DNA of 31,369 nucleotides from Friedmanniella sp. (GCA_025964935.1 JAOPXW010000001.1:1-31369), one strand, 5' to 3'. Counted from the first letter of the stretch, positions 15,688 to 24,202 are shown. The notes: a model not told the origin generated them from the letters alone. Numbers and translations: made by a program.

Positions 15688-16816
15688 ACGGGACGCGCAC
15701 CCGGTGCCCGGCCGGCACGGCGAGCCACCCCCGCTCGTCGCCCTCGACCAGCCCCAGGTCGTCCAGGGCGGCCAGGGCCGCGAGGCAGCGCGGAACCGCC
15801 ACCCCGGCGGCCAGGGCGATATCACCGGCCATGGCCCGGCGGCGCGACGGGACGGCCTCGAAGACGCTCAACAGCGAGGGGTCCAGGTCGTCGGTGACGC
15901 GTCGGGGTCCCTGCGCCAGCGGGAGCAGGCTCTCCCCCGCGTCGGCGATCAGCTCCAGCACCTCGGCTCCGCGGGTGACCAGACTGGCCTGACCGTTCCT
16001 GATCATCAGGTGCGGCGCGACCGAAGCGGCCGAGTAGACCGGTCCCGGGACCGCCATCAGGGGCCGCTGGCACTCCAGCGCCCAGCCGGCGGTGTTCCGG
16101 GCCCCGGACCGCAGCGCCGCCTCCACCACCACCGTGCCCCGTGACAGGGCCGCGATCAGCCGGTTGCGGGCCAGGAACCGGACCCGGGTGGGGTGCGCTC
16201 CCGGCGGCAGCTCCGAGACGATCAGGTGCTCCCGGGCCAGGACCTCGAACAGCCCGGTGTTGCCGGCCGGGTAGCCGACGTCGACCCCGTTCGCCACCAC
16301 CCCCACGGTGCGGCCCCCGGCGGCGAGCGCGCCCCGGTGGGCGGCAGCGTCGATCCCGAAGGCCCCGCCCGAGACCACGGTCACCCCCGCCTCGGCCACC
16401 TCCGCAGCCAGGTCGGCGGCCACCCCGCTGCCGTAGGCCGTCGCCGCCCGGGACCCGACCACGGCCACCGACCGCGCCATCAGCCCGGCGAGGTGCCCGG
16501 GCCCCCGCAACCACAGGCCGAGCGGCTCCCCGCCCCGCCGCTGGATCGTGTTGGCGAAGCGCAGGTCGTCGGCGCCCGCCGCCCACTCCTCGTCCCCGGG
16601 GACGACGAAGCGCACCCCGGCGTGCTGGAGCCACTCGTCCTCCGGCGGCGAGAGGGTCGCCGCCCGTCGAGCCGCCTGCTCCCCGAGGGCCCCCTCCCGC
16701 ACGCCCGCCCAGGCCGCCTCCGCCCCGACCTGGACCACCAGCTCGGCCACCGCCGGGTCACCGCCGTCCATCACGCACGTCAGAGCCATCCGGGCCCGTC
16801 GGTCCGCCGCGGTCAT
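15686..16816 (-). CDS. dprA: DNA-processing protein DprA
   Basis: DprA protects incoming single-stranded DNA and loads RecA during transformation. The 376-aa product has an N-terminal SAM-like region (1-90), the DprA Rossmann fold with VAVVGSRAATAYGSG, SGGAFGIDAAAHRGAL, VVANGVDVGYPAGN, FLARNRLIAALS and VVVEAALRSGARNTA, then a C-terminal winged-helix-like domain (about 310-376). The ATG at 16816 overlaps the comM stop (ATGA, 16813-16816). The frame is open much further upstream, but that part is antisense-phase sequence inside comM. It is the last gene of yraN-comM-dprA, the usual actinobacterial order. No comEA/comEC uptake genes lie in the window. Confidence 0.93.
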   Translation of the reverse strand: MTAADRRARMALTCVMDGGDPAVAELVVQVGAEAAWAGVREGALGEQAARRAATLSPPEDEWLQHAGVRFVVPGDEEWAAGADDLRFANTIQRRGGEPLGLWLRGPGHLAGLMARSVAVVGSRAATAYGSGVAADLAAEVAEAGVTVVSGGAFGIDAAAHRGALAAGGRTVGVVANGVDVGYPAGNTGLFEVLAREHLIVSELPPGAHPTRVRFLARNRLIAALSRGTVVVEAALRSGARNTAGWALECQRPLMAVPGPVYSAASVAPHLMIRNGQASLVTRGAEVLELIADAGESLLPLAQGPRRVTDDLDPSLLSVFEAVPSRRRAMAGDIALAAGVAVPRCLAALAALDDLGLVEGDERGWLAVPAGHRVRVP

Positions 16817-18372
16817 CGCCCCGCCTCGCGGACCAGGGTGCCCGGCTGCTCGCCCCGGCGCATCGCCAGGGCCACCGCGACGTCGTCGGCGGCCGGCCGG
16901 TCCCGACCGCCCAGGTCGGCCAGCGTCCACGCCACCCGGAGCACCTTGTCGACCCCCCGCGCGCTCAGCCGGCCGCGGTTGTAGGCGTCGTCCACCAGGG
17001 ACAGGCCGTCGGGCAGCGGCAGGTGCCGACGCAGGTAGGGACCCGGCACCTCGCCGTTGGTGCTCCAGCCCGTGTCGCCGAGTCGGCTGCGCTGCCGGGC
17101 CCGGGCGACCTGGACCCGCTCGGCCACCACGGCCGAGGGTTCGGCGCGCTCCAGGGCCGCGCGCAGGTAGGTCTTGCGGAGCGGCAGGAACGCCTGGGAG
17201 ATGTCGACCCGGTCCCGGACCGGGCCCGAGATCCGCTCGGCGTAGCGACGGACCGCCACCGGTGGACAGCGGCACTCCGCCCCGGGGGTGGCGGCGAGGC
17301 CGCAGGGGCAGGGGTTCGCGGCGAGGACCAGCTGGAAGCGTGCCGGGTAGCGGACCTGGACCTCGCTCCGGGCCAGCGTGATGCTGCCCGCCTCCAGGGG
17401 CGTCCGCAGGGAGTCGAGAACCTTGGCCGGGAACTCCGGGGCCTCGTCCAGGAACAGCACGCCGAGGTGGGCGCACGAGATGGCGCCCGGCCGGGCCACC
17501 CGGGCCCCGCCGCCGACCACGCTGGCCACCGAGGCCGAGTGGTGCGGGTCGCTGTAGGGCGGTCGGGTGACCAGCCCGGTGGCCAGGTCGCGCCCCGCCA
17601 GCGAGTGCACGGCCGAGACCTCCAGCGCCTCGGCCAGGGTCAGGTCCGGCAGCAGCCCCGGGAGCCGCTCGGCCAGCATGGTCTTGCCGACCCCCGGCGG
17701 GCCGTGCAGGTACATGTGGTGCCGCCCGGCCGCGGCCACCTCCAGGGCCCACTTGGCCTCGACCTGCCCGACCACGTCGGCCAGGTCCAGGGTCCGGGGC
17801 GGCTCCGAGGTCGGGGGCTCGACCGTCGTGACCCGCTCCGGCTCGACGTCCGGCACCGGGTCACCCCGCAGCACCGCGATCAGCTGGGCCAAAGACCTCA
17901 CGCCGAGTACGTCGACCCCGTCGACGAGGGCCGCCTCGCCGGCCTGGGCCGCCGGCACCACGACCCGGGTGAACCCGGCCTGACCGGCGGCCAGGGTGGC
18001 CGGCAGCACGCCCCGCACCGACCGGACCCGCCCGTCCAGGCCCAGCTCGCCCAGGAACACCGTGCGCACCAGCTCCACCGCCGGGATCACCGCGGCCGCC
18101 GCCAGCACCGCCGCGACGATGGCCAGGTCGTAATGGCTGCCGGTCTTGGGCAGGGTGGCCGGCGACAGGTTGATGGTCAGCAGCGTCGTCGGCCACTGAT
18201 GCCCGGTGTTGGCCACGGCGGCCTTGCAGCGGTCCCGCGCCTCGTAGAGCGAGGTGTCGGGCAGGCCCACCAGCACCGTGCGCGGCAGTCCGCCCCCGAT
18301 GTCGGCCTCGACCTCGACCACCCGTCCGTCCAGCCCGACGAGGGCGACCGACCAGGCGCACGCCATGGCCAT
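16813..18372 (-). CDS. comM: ComM/YifB family AAA+ ATPase (Mg-chelatase-like)
   Basis: The 519-aa protein has a Lon-type N-terminal domain (1-165; GLPDTSLYEARDRCKAA, NLSPATLPKTG), a Mg-chelatase AAA+ core with Walker A GPPGVGKTMLAERL and Walker B GVLFLDEAPEF, the Cys-rich NPCPCG...CRCPP loop and the C-terminal RVAWTLADL helix. ComM is a hexameric helicase that promotes branch migration during natural transformation in Vibrio; actinobacterial function is inferred. The start is the ATG at 18372 (a second ATG lies two codons on). It begins 1 nt after the yraN stop and overlaps dprA by 4 nt. Confidence 0.92.
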   Translation of the reverse strand: MAMACAWSVALVGLDGRVVEVEADIGGGLPRTVLVGLPDTSLYEARDRCKAAVANTGHQWPTTLLTINLSPATLPKTGSHYDLAIVAAVLAAAAVIPAVELVRTVFLGELGLDGRVRSVRGVLPATLAAGQAGFTRVVVPAAQAGEAALVDGVDVLGVRSLAQLIAVLRGDPVPDVEPERVTTVEPPTSEPPRTLDLADVVGQVEAKWALEVAAAGRHHMYLHGPPGVGKTMLAERLPGLLPDLTLAEALEVSAVHSLAGRDLATGLVTRPPYSDPHHSASVASVVGGGARVARPGAISCAHLGVLFLDEAPEFPAKVLDSLRTPLEAGSITLARSEVQVRYPARFQLVLAANPCPCGLAATPGAECRCPPVAVRRYAERISGPVRDRVDISQAFLPLRKTYLRAALERAEPSAVVAERVQVARARQRSRLGDTGWSTNGEVPGPYLRRHLPLPDGLSLVDDAYNRGRLSARGVDKVLRVAWTLADLGGRDRPAADDVAVALAMRRGEQPGTLVREAGR

Positions 18373-18373
18373 C

Positions 18374-18751
18374 TCAGCCCACCGCCCGGACGTGGCTGAC
18401 CTCGGGCGCGCGTCCGCGCACCAGCAGGACCCCGACCGCGTCGATCCGGACGGCGGGGACCGGCCCCTGGTGGCCGGTCAGCCACTCGGCGGCCAGCTGG
18501 CGCAGCTTGCGCATCTTGGCGTACGTGATGGCCTCCAGGGGGTGCCCGAACCCGAGCCCCCGCCGGCACTTGACCTCGCAGAACACCACGGTGGTCGCGC
18601 CGGACGACTCGTCGAGCGCGATGATGTCCACCTCGCCGACCCGACACCGCCAGTTGCGGGCCAGCACCGTCATGCCCTGACGCTCCAGCTCCGCCACCGC
18701 CAGGTCCTCGCCCCGCGCCCCCAGCTGCTGCCGTACTCCCGGCTGCCCCAT
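18374..18751 (-). CDS. yraN: YraN family protein (UPF0102, endonuclease-like fold)
   Basis: The 125-aa protein matches UPF0102: GARGEDLAVAELERQG near the N-terminus, then the nuclease-type core VGEVDIIALDE and VVFCEVKCRR, the acidic residues and Lys typical of the PD-(D/E)XK fold. Its role is unknown, but it is constantly linked to comM, dprA and rnhB. The ATG at 18751 has GGAGGT 6-10 nt upstream, a near-perfect Shine-Dalgarno sequence, so the longer open frame to 18871 is rejected. First gene of the yraN-comM-dprA operon. Confidence 0.9.
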   Translation of the reverse strand: MGQPGVRQQLGARGEDLAVAELERQGMTVLARNWRCRVGEVDIIALDESSGATTVVFCEVKCRRGLGFGHPLEAITYAKMRKLRQLAAEWLTGHQGPVPAVRIDAVGVLLVRGRAPEVSHVRAVG

Positions 18752-18813
18752 GTCGCACCTCCACCCAGAGGATGCGGATCCGCGGGCCGAACCGGTCGCC
18801 CCGTCCGCCCGGC

Positions 18814-18850
18814 TGTGGACAGCGACGCCGGCCTGAGCCCTGTGGACAGC
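18814..18850. repeat. Two direct repeats TGTGGACAGC upstream of yraN
   Basis: TGTGGACAGC occurs at 18814-18823 and 18841-18850, 27 bp apart, in the yraN upstream region. The reverse complement contains CTGTCCACA, one base from the DnaA-box form TTGTCCACA. It could be a DnaA or other regulator site, or chance. Confidence 0.35.
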
Positions 18851-18874
18851 CACCTGCCCGGCGGTCGGCAACGA

Positions 18875-18909
18875 CGACCGCCCCCGACCAGGACGGTCGG
18901 GGGTGGTCG
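18875..18909 (-). terminator. Terminator-like hairpin after the epimerase gene
   Basis: A 15-bp stem with one G/T mismatch (18875-18889 with 18895-18909) closes a 5-nt AGGAC loop. It lies 30 nt after the epimerase stop on the minus strand and upstream of yraN, as expected for a terminator separating the two units. There is no U-run, as is common in actinobacteria. Confidence 0.6.
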
Positions 18910-18938
18910 GTCACGCCGGGGTCAGGGCCTCAGCCGGC

Positions 18939-19781
18939 TCAGACCTCCTGGCGCCAGGAGAACTCCGGGGCGAAGCCGAGCAGCCGGCGGGCCTTGTCGA
19001 TGCCCAGCGGGGACTCCTGCGGCGCCAGGGCGCGCTTGTGGGGAACGTCGCCGTACCGGGCGGCGATCAGGTCGTTCACGTCGCCGTCCAGGACGATGTC
19101 GGGCGAGGCGATGACGAACACCTCGACCCCGGGCCGGTCGTAGGCCAGCGCCTTCTCCACGGCCTGGGCCCCGTCCCGGGCGTCGATGTAGGACCACAGG
19201 TTGAAGCGCCGGGCCTCCTCGGAGAAGGACGGGAACTCGGCGTAGTCCTCGACCCGCATCACGTTGGAGAAGCGCAGCCCGATCATCGACAGCTCCGGGT
19301 TCCAGCGGCAGAACTGCGCCGCCATCTTCTCCTCCAGGTGCTTGACCATGGAGTAGGTGGAGTTCGGGAGCTCGACCTCCTCGTCGACCGGGACGTAGGG
19401 CGGGGCGTCGTCGAAGGGCAGGCCCAGGACGGTCTCGCTGGAGGCCCAGACGACCTTGCGGATCCCGGCGAGCTTGGCGGCCTGGAAGACGTTGAAGCTG
19501 GCCGCGCTGTTGTTGGCGAAGGTGACGGCGTTGGTGGTCAGGCCCGGCGCCGGGATGGCGGCGAGGTGGACCACGGCGTCGACGTGGTCGTACGCGTCGT
19601 CGATGCCGGTGAACGCCTCGGCCACCGCGCCGAAGTCGGTGAGGTCGATGCGGAGGAAACGGGCGGCGGAGCCGGCGACGGGGCGCTGGTCGAGGTTGGT
19701 GACCTGGTGGCCGGCGTCGACCAGCTTCTCGACGACGACCGCTCCGAGCTTGCCGCTGCCTCCGGTAACAAGAATGTGCAT
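18939..19781 (-). CDS. NAD(P)-dependent epimerase/dehydratase (extended SDR family)
   Basis: The 280-aa protein has the N-terminal Rossmann motif TGGSGKLG (6-13), the HLAAIPAPG strand, an SSETVLGLP segment with the active-site Ser/Thr region, and the catalytic pair Y-x3-K in STYSMVK. This is the extended SDR fold that acts on nucleotide sugars or other hydroxy compounds; the substrate is not readable. It is shorter than typical UDP-glucose 4-epimerases (about 330 aa), as in the uronate-dehydrogenase-like branch. The ATG at 19781 has no Shine-Dalgarno sequence but has its own promoter (TTGGTA-17-TAGGCT) ending 6 nt before it. A hairpin follows its stop. Confidence 0.85.
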   Translation of the reverse strand: MHILVTGGSGKLGAVVVEKLVDAGHQVTNLDQRPVAGSAARFLRIDLTDFGAVAEAFTGIDDAYDHVDAVVHLAAIPAPGLTTNAVTFANNSAASFNVFQAAKLAGIRKVVWASSETVLGLPFDDAPPYVPVDEEVELPNSTYSMVKHLEEKMAAQFCRWNPELSMIGLRFSNVMRVEDYAEFPSFSEEARRFNLWSYIDARDGAQAVEKALAYDRPGVEVFVIASPDIVLDGDVNDLIAARYGDVPHKRALAPQESPLGIDKARRLLGFAPEFSWRQEV

Positions 19782-19787
19782 CGGGTC

Positions 19788-19816
19788 AGCCTAGTTGAGG
19801 GCAGAAAACGTACCAA
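19788..19816 (-). promoter_or_regulatory. Promoter of the epimerase gene, leaderless type
   Basis: On the minus strand TTGGTA (19811-19816) and TAGGCT (19788-19793) are 17 nt apart, and the -10 ends exactly 6 nt before the ATG at 19781. Transcription would start at the start codon. Confidence 0.65.
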
Positions 19817-19838
19817 TTCGCCCGGGCCGGGGACGCCG

Positions 19839-19878
19839 ACGGCCACCGACCACCCCGGACGGGGCAGCAGGTGGCCGT
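19839..19878 (-). terminator. Nested hairpin after gnd
   Basis: ACGGCCACC (19839-19847) pairs with GGTGGCCGT (19870-19878), and the loop contains a second hairpin, CCCC-GGAC-GGGG (19853-19864). It begins 29 nt after the gnd stop on the minus strand. It may terminate gnd and lies upstream of the epimerase promoter. Confidence 0.45.
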
Positions 19879-19880
19879 GA

Positions 19881-19896
19881 CGCCCAGGCCTGGGCG
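19881..19896. repeat. 16-bp perfect palindrome after gnd
   Basis: CGCCCAGGCCTGGGCG reads the same on both strands and starts 11 bp beyond the gnd stop. With no loop it is more like a protein-binding site than an RNA hairpin, but it may add to the adjacent terminator. Confidence 0.4.
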
Positions 19897-19907
19897 GTGA
19901 CGTTCCG

Positions 19908-20978
19908 TCAGGCCGGGGTCTTGTTCGCCTGGTCCGACTTCTCGGCGCCCGCCTCGAGCGAGTCACCCGCGGGCAGCTCGTGATGTCCACCGAACTGCTG
20001 CCGCATGGCTGACAGCACCTGGTTGGCGAAGTGGTCCTCGCCGCGGGAGGCGAACCGCTCGAACAGGGACGCGGCCAGCACCGGCGCCGGCACCCCGACG
20101 TCGACGGCGGCCTTGACGGTCCAGCGGCCCTCACCGGAGTCCGACACCCGACCGGCGAGGCCGTCGAGCTGGGGGTTGGCCGTCAGCGCGGCCGCGGTCA
20201 GGTCCAGCAGCCAGGACGAGATGACCGACCCGCGGCGCCAGAGCTCGGCGACCTTCGCGGTGTCGATGTCGAACTGGTAGTACTCCGGCTCCTCCAGCGG
20301 GGCGACCTCGGCACTGTGCTCGGCGGCCTTGATCCCGGCGTCGGCGTTGTGGATGATGTTGAGGCCCTCGGCGAAGGCGGCCATGATGCCGTACTCGATG
20401 CCGTTGTGGACCATCTTGACGAAGTGGCCGGCACCGGAGGGCCCGCAGTGCAGGTAGCCCTGCTCCTCGGCCCCGAGCTCGCCCTCACGTCCGGGGGTCC
20501 GCTCGACCTCACCCGGCCCGGGCGCGATGGTCTTGAGGATCGGGTCGATGATGTCGACCGCGTAGTCGTCCCCGCCCACCATCAGGCAGTAGCCGCGCTC
20601 CAGGCCGAAGACACCGCCACTGGTGCCGATGTCGACGTAGTGGATGCCCTTCTCCTTGAGCTTGGCCGCCCGGCGCACGTCGTCGCGGTAGTTGGAGTTG
20701 CCGCCGTCGATGATGATGTCGCCGTCCTCGAGCAGCGCCGCGACCTTCTCGACCGTCTGGCCGGTGATGCCGGCCGGGATCATCACCCACACGACCCGGG
20801 GGGTCGACAGCGCACCGACGAACTCCTCCATCGTGGCGGCACCGGTGGCCCCCTCGGACTCCAGGCCCTTGACCGAGTCCGGGTTGACGTCCCACACCAC
20901 GCAGTCGTGCCCGTCGCGCATGAGCCGACGCACGATGTTGGCCCCCATCCGTCCGAGGCCGATCATCCCGAGCTGCAT
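19908..20978 (-). CDS. gnd: 6-phosphogluconate dehydrogenase, decarboxylating (short GntZ/YqeC type)
   Basis: This pentose-phosphate enzyme oxidises and decarboxylates 6-phosphogluconate to ribulose 5-phosphate. The 356-aa product starts with the Rossmann motif GLGRMG (7-12), has [13 protein letters not shown], the substrate-binding [15 protein letters not shown] and the catalytic lysine segment [14 protein letters not shown]. It is far shorter than the classic 470-aa Gnd, as in the mostly NAD-linked short class. The ATG at 20978 has GGGAG about 8 nt upstream; the open frame continues to 21248 only as sequence inside DUF2469. A TATGTT hexamer (21008-21013) 30 nt upstream may be its -10. It lies 65 nt after the DUF2469 gene. 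Confidence 0.92.
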   Translation of the reverse strand: MQLGMIGLGRMGANIVRRLMRDGHDCVVWDVNPDSVKGLESEGATGAATMEEFVGALSTPRVVWVMIPAGITGQTVEKVAALLEDGDIIIDGGNSNYRDDVRRAAKLKEKGIHYVDIGTSGGVFGLERGYCLMVGGDDYAVDIIDPILKTIAPGPGEVERTPGREGELGAEEQGYLHCGPSGAGHFVKMVHNGIEYGIMAAFAEGLNIIHNADAGIKAAEHSAEVAPLEEPEYYQFDIDTAKVAELWRRGSVISSWLLDLTAAALTANPQLDGLAGRVSDSGEGRWTVKAAVDVGVPAPVLAASLFERFASRGEDHFANQVLSAMRQQFGGHHELPAGDSLEAGAEKSDQANKTPA

Positions 20979-21043
20979 CCAGAAACTCCCATTCGTCGAA
21001 GACCGAAAACATAACAGGGTGACGGCCGTCGCGGACGAGGAGG

Positions 21044-21367
21044 TCAGTCGCTGCCGGTGACGCTCTTGGGCACCTCGAGGTCGCTGTGGGCGATCTCCTC
21101 GATCGAGACGTCGCGGAAGGTGAGCACCTTGGCGCTCTTCACGAAGCGGGCGGGCCGGTACATGTCCCAGACCCACGCGTCGCCCATCGAGACCTCGTAG
21201 TAGACGTCCCCGCCCTCGGTGCGGACCTTGAGATCGACCGCGTTGCACAGGTAGAACCGGCGCTCGGTCTCCACGGCGTAGGTGAAGATCCCGACGACGT
21301 CCTTGTACTCCCGGTAGAGCTGGAGCTCCAGCTCGCTCTCGTACTGTTCCAGATCTTCCGCGCTCAT
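21044..21367 (-). CDS. DUF2469 family protein
   Basis: The 107-aa acidic protein is a clear DUF2469 member ([20 protein letters not shown] at the N-terminus, then [20 protein letters not shown] and [20 protein letters not shown]). The family is confined to Actinobacteria, is nearly always next to rnhB and has no known function. Its ATG overlaps the rnhB stop (ATGA, 21364-21367), so it is the last gene of the rplS-lepB-lepB-rnhB unit. Confidence 0.93.
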   Translation of the reverse strand: MSAEDLEQYESELELQLYREYKDVVGIFTYAVETERRFYLCNAVDLKVRTEGGDVYYEVSMGDAWVWDMYRPARFVKSAKVLTFRDVSIEEIAHSDLEVPKSVTGSD

Positions 21368-22032
21368 GACGTCCCGACTCTAGTTGTTCGCGACACGTTG
21401 ACGAAGCGCATCCGATGGGTGGCGGACGGCCCGTACGCGTCGAGCTTCTCCTGGTGCAGCGGCGTGCAGTAGCCCTTGTGGATGGCGAACTCGTACGCCG
21501 GGTACACCTCGTGCAGGTCCCGCATGAGGCGGTCCCGGGTCACCTTGGCGATGATCGACGCCGCCGCCACGCAGGCCGCCACCCGGTCACCCTTCCACAC
21601 CGCGAGCCCTGGCACACCCAGGCCGTCGACGGGGAAGCCGTCGGTGAGCACGTACGTGGGGGCGAGGTCGAGCCGCAGCAGGGCCATCCGCAGCGCCATG
21701 ATGTTGGCGACGTGCATCCCCAGCGCGTCGCACTCCTGCGGCTCGACCGCGACCACCGACCAGGCCAGGGCCTTGCGGGTGATCTCGCCGTACAGCCGCT
21801 CGCGCTCCTTGGGGGTGACGAGCTTGGAGTCCCGGAGGCCCTCGATCTGGCGCGACCGGGCGTCGGACAGGATGACGGCGCCGGCGACCAACGGTCCCGC
21901 GCAGGCCCCGCGGCCGGCCTCGTCGGCCCCGGCCACCGGGTCGAACCCGACGCGGTGGAGGGCCCGCTCGTAGCCGTACAGGCCGCTGTTGCGACGGACC
22001 AGCAGCGAGCTCCCTTCCGGGGTGCGGGCCAT
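21364..22032 (-). CDS. rnhB: Ribonuclease HII
   Basis: RNase HII cuts the RNA strand of RNA/DNA hybrids and removes single ribonucleotides from DNA. The 222-aa protein has the [15 protein letters not shown] motif (D37, E38), VLTDGFPVD with a further catalytic aspartate, and [14 protein letters not shown]. The ATG at 22032 shares one base with the stop of the upstream signal peptidase gene (TGATG), and its own stop overlaps DUF2469. Confidence 0.95.
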   Translation of the reverse strand: MARTPEGSSLLVRRNSGLYGYERALHRVGFDPVAGADEAGRGACAGPLVAGAVILSDARSRQIEGLRDSKLVTPKERERLYGEITRKALAWSVVAVEPQECDALGMHVANIMALRMALLRLDLAPTYVLTDGFPVDGLGVPGLAVWKGDRVAACVAAASIIAKVTRDRLMRDLHEVYPAYEFAIHKGYCTPLHQEKLDAYGPSATHRMRFVNVSRTTRVGTS

Positions 22033-22802
22033 CAGCAGGTCACCCCCTTCGGCTTGATCACCGCTTCCTCCGGCGCGGGGTCCGCGGACGGCGGCACCGA
22101 GGCGAAGGTGGCGGGGGTACGCAACCGGGTGGCCCGGTCGAAGGGGGCGGCGATGGCGAAGGCGGGACCGACGACCGTGCTGAGCGGCGGGAAGGCGATC
22201 TGACCCTGTCGACCGTCGGAGGACAGGTCGGCCAGGTGGCAGCGCGAGTCGGCCGAGACGTCTCGGTGGTCGCCGAGCACGAAGATCCGGTCGCGGGGCA
22301 CCACGACCTCGAACCGGGTCTCCGAGGGCACCACCTGGGTGCCGTCGGGATCGGTGTAGAGATACCCGCGCTCGTCCAGGGCCTGGCCGTTGACGGTGAT
22401 CCGGTCCTGCTTGTCGCAGCAGATGACCCGGTCCCCGGCGGTGCCGATGACCCGTTTGATGAGGTGCCCGGGGGTGCTCTGGGTGGGGATCCCGACGAAC
22501 TCCAGCACCCGGTCGAACGGGCCCGGATCGGCGCTGGACTCGTTCAGCCAGCCACCCGGATCCTCGAAGACGACCACGTCACCGCGGTGGAAGTCGGTGA
22601 TCTTCTGCACCACGACCCGGTCGCCCACCAACAAGGTGTTCTGCATCGAGTCGGACGGGATGATGAACATCTGACCGACCAGGGCCCGCAGCAGCGAGGA
22701 CACCACCAGGGCCCCGACCACGACGAACAGCAGCTCCTTGGCCAGCGAGCGGCCACGTCCGGTCCGCGGCGCGGCGGAGGCCCGGTCTTCGGTGGTGGTC
22801 AA
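22032..22802 (-). CDS. lepB: Signal peptidase I (second tandem copy)
   Basis: This membrane serine protease removes signal peptides from secreted proteins. The 256-aa product has one N-terminal helix (about 20-40; LLFVVVGALVVSSLLRALV), the nucleophile motif FIIPSDSMQNTL, the Lys motif LIKRVIGTAGD and box E GDHRDVSADSR. The usual GDNR reads GDHR here. The preferred start is a TTG at 22802 whose TTGA overlaps the stop of the first copy; the frame is open to 22919 but that part is inside the other gene. It is the same length as its neighbour, so the two are a tandem duplication, as is common in actinobacteria. Confidence 0.9.
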   Translation of the reverse strand: MTTTEDRASAAPRTGRGRSLAKELLFVVVGALVVSSLLRALVGQMFIIPSDSMQNTLLVGDRVVVQKITDFHRGDVVVFEDPGGWLNESSADPGPFDRVLEFVGIPTQSTPGHLIKRVIGTAGDRVICCDKQDRITVNGQALDERGYLYTDPDGTQVVPSETRFEVVVPRDRIFVLGDHRDVSADSRCHLADLSSDGRQGQIAFPPLSTVVGPAFAIAAPFDRATRLRTPATFASVPPSADPAPEEAVIKPKGVTC

Positions 22803-23569
22803 CAGCTCGCCTCGGCGCCGGCGTCGATGGTGGCGGCGGCGGGCGCGGGGGTGGTCGCCGCGGGCACACCGGCCAGGCTGGCCGGGATCGGCAGCCGGTG
22901 CCGGCGCTCGAACGGCCACACGACCGCGATGGCGCGACCCACGACGAGGTCTTCGGAGACGAAGGCGTTCTCGCCCTTGGCCTCGCCGGCGGCCACGTCG
23001 TTGAGGTGGCAGCGGGAGTCACGGCTGTTGCCGCGGTTGTCCCCCATCACGAAGATGCGCTGGTCGGGGACGACGACGTCGAAGCGGATCGAGGACGGCT
23101 CGCTGGGGTCCGCGAGGTAGTCGGACTCGTCCAGGCTCCGGCCGTTGACGCTAAGCCGACCGTCGTTGTCGCAGCAGATGATGTGGTCTCCGGGCAGGCC
23201 GACGATCCGCTTGATCAGGTGCTCGGTGCTGGTGTCGGGCAGCACGCCCACGAACTGCAGCGCACGACCGACCGGCCCCCGGGCGGGAGCGCTCTCCCCG
23301 CTCAGCCAGCCGCCGGGGTCGGCGAACACCACCACCTCGCCCCGTTGCTCCTTGGTCAGCTTCTCGACCACGACCCGGTCGTTGACGAGCAGGGTGTTCT
23401 CCATCGACTCCGAGGGGATGATGAACATCTGCCCCACGAAGCCCCGGAGCAGCGACGCCACGACGACCGCCCCCACCACCACAGCCAGAAGCTCCTTGGT
23501 GAAGGCGATCGCGTGCTGACCGAACGACAGCCGCCGAGGCGGGTCGCTCCGGTCCGTGACGTCAGACAA
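22799..23569 (-). CDS. lepB: Signal peptidase I (first tandem copy)
   Basis: The 256-aa protein has a single membrane anchor (about 25-45; LLAVVVGAVVVASLLRGFV), FIIPSESMENTL with the catalytic Ser, LIKRIVGLPGD with the catalytic Lys, and GDNRGNSRDSR. A TTG at 23569, 16 nt after the rplS stop, is the only plausible start because the frame further upstream is inside rplS and no ATG or GTG precedes the membrane helix. No clear Shine-Dalgarno sequence is seen, so translation may depend on coupling to rplS. The C-terminal Ala/Pro-rich tail ends in Cys, as does the tail of the second copy. Confidence 0.9.
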   Translation of the reverse strand: MSDVTDRSDPPRRLSFGQHAIAFTKELLAVVVGAVVVASLLRGFVGQMFIIPSESMENTLLVNDRVVVEKLTKEQRGEVVVFADPGGWLSGESAPARGPVGRALQFVGVLPDTSTEHLIKRIVGLPGDHIICCDNDGRLSVNGRSLDESDYLADPSEPSSIRFDVVVPDQRIFVMGDNRGNSRDSRCHLNDVAAGEAKGENAFVSEDLVVGRAIAVVWPFERRHRLPIPASLAGVPAATTPAPAAATIDAGAEASC

Positions 23570-23585
23570 TCCGGTGAACCGGCCG

Positions 23586-23939
23586 TCAGTGCGCTTCGCG
23601 CTTTTCCTTGATCTTGGCGGCCTTGCCGCGCAGACCGCGGAGGTAGTACAGCTTGGCGCGGCGGACGTCACCGCGGCGGTCGATCTCGATGTGGTCGATG
23701 ATCGGGCTGTGGACCGGGAAGGTCCGCTCGACGCCGACGCCGAAACTGACCTTGCGGACGGTGAACGCCTCGCGCACACCGTCACCGGCGCGGGAGATGA
23801 CGACACCGGCGAAGACCTGCAGCCGGGAACGGTTGCCCTCGACGACCTTGACGTGCACCTTGACGGAGTCGCCGGGGCGGAAGGACGGGACGTCGGTACG
23901 CAGCGACGCCTGGTCGAGCTCAGTGATGAGCCTGCTCAT
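23586..23939 (-). CDS. rplS: 50S ribosomal protein L19
   Basis: L19 sits at the 30S-50S interface. The 117-aa protein matches the family throughout: [50 protein letters not shown] and [19 protein letters not shown]. The ATG at 23939 is preceded by GAGGAA; an in-frame ATG at 23969 is rejected because similarity begins at the internal start. It heads the rplS-lepB-lepB-rnhB-DUF2469 unit and has a long untranslated region upstream. Confidence 0.96.
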   Translation of the reverse strand: MSRLITELDQASLRTDVPSFRPGDSVKVHVKVVEGNRSRLQVFAGVVISRAGDGVREAFTVRKVSFGVGVERTFPVHSPIIDHIEIDRRGDVRRAKLYYLRGLRGKAAKIKEKREAH

Positions 23940-24202
23940 GATGGGTTCCTCACCAGTGCCACAGGTCACCAGGGATCGAAGTTCTGATCAGGGTCCCCAC
24001 CGGCGATCAGACCCCCTGTGGCAGGAGTCGCTGACGAGGACAACAGCGGCCAAGTCTGCCACAGTCCCACCCCCGCCCGCGAACGCAGCGCGAGGGCGGG
24101 CCGGACCACCGGACGGCGGCTGGCGCGCCCCGACGGGTCCCGCCCGTCGGGTTGTGGTGTGCTGGCCGGGTGCGTGGAGGCCCGGGGTCACAGAACCCTC
24201 CT
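23940..24202. promoter_or_regulatory. Divergent intergenic region with two hairpins (rplS leader)
   Basis: No gene is seen in these 263 bases. Two hairpins stand out: CCCGCCC (24072-24078) with GGGCGGG (24094-24100), with inner GCG/CGC pairs, and CCCGACGGG (24129-24137) with CCCGTCGGG (24143-24151) across a 5-nt loop. Read on the minus strand they may form part of an rplS leader. I found no convincing -10/-35 pair. Confidence 0.4.

Noticed and set aside
11973..15728. A 1251-codon minus-strand open frame across the PBP and CDF genes
   Set aside because: It runs antisense through two clear genes with catalytic motifs, has low-complexity Gly/Arg/His composition and no start signal.
16817..17752. 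N-terminal extension of DprA reaching far into comM
   Set aside because: The added sequence is Gly/Pro/Arg-rich shadow of comM; the ATGA overlap at 16813-16816 gives the normal start.
16141..18399. Long plus-strand open frame opposite comM and dprA
   Set aside because: Antisense shadow of two conserved genes; no family resemblance.
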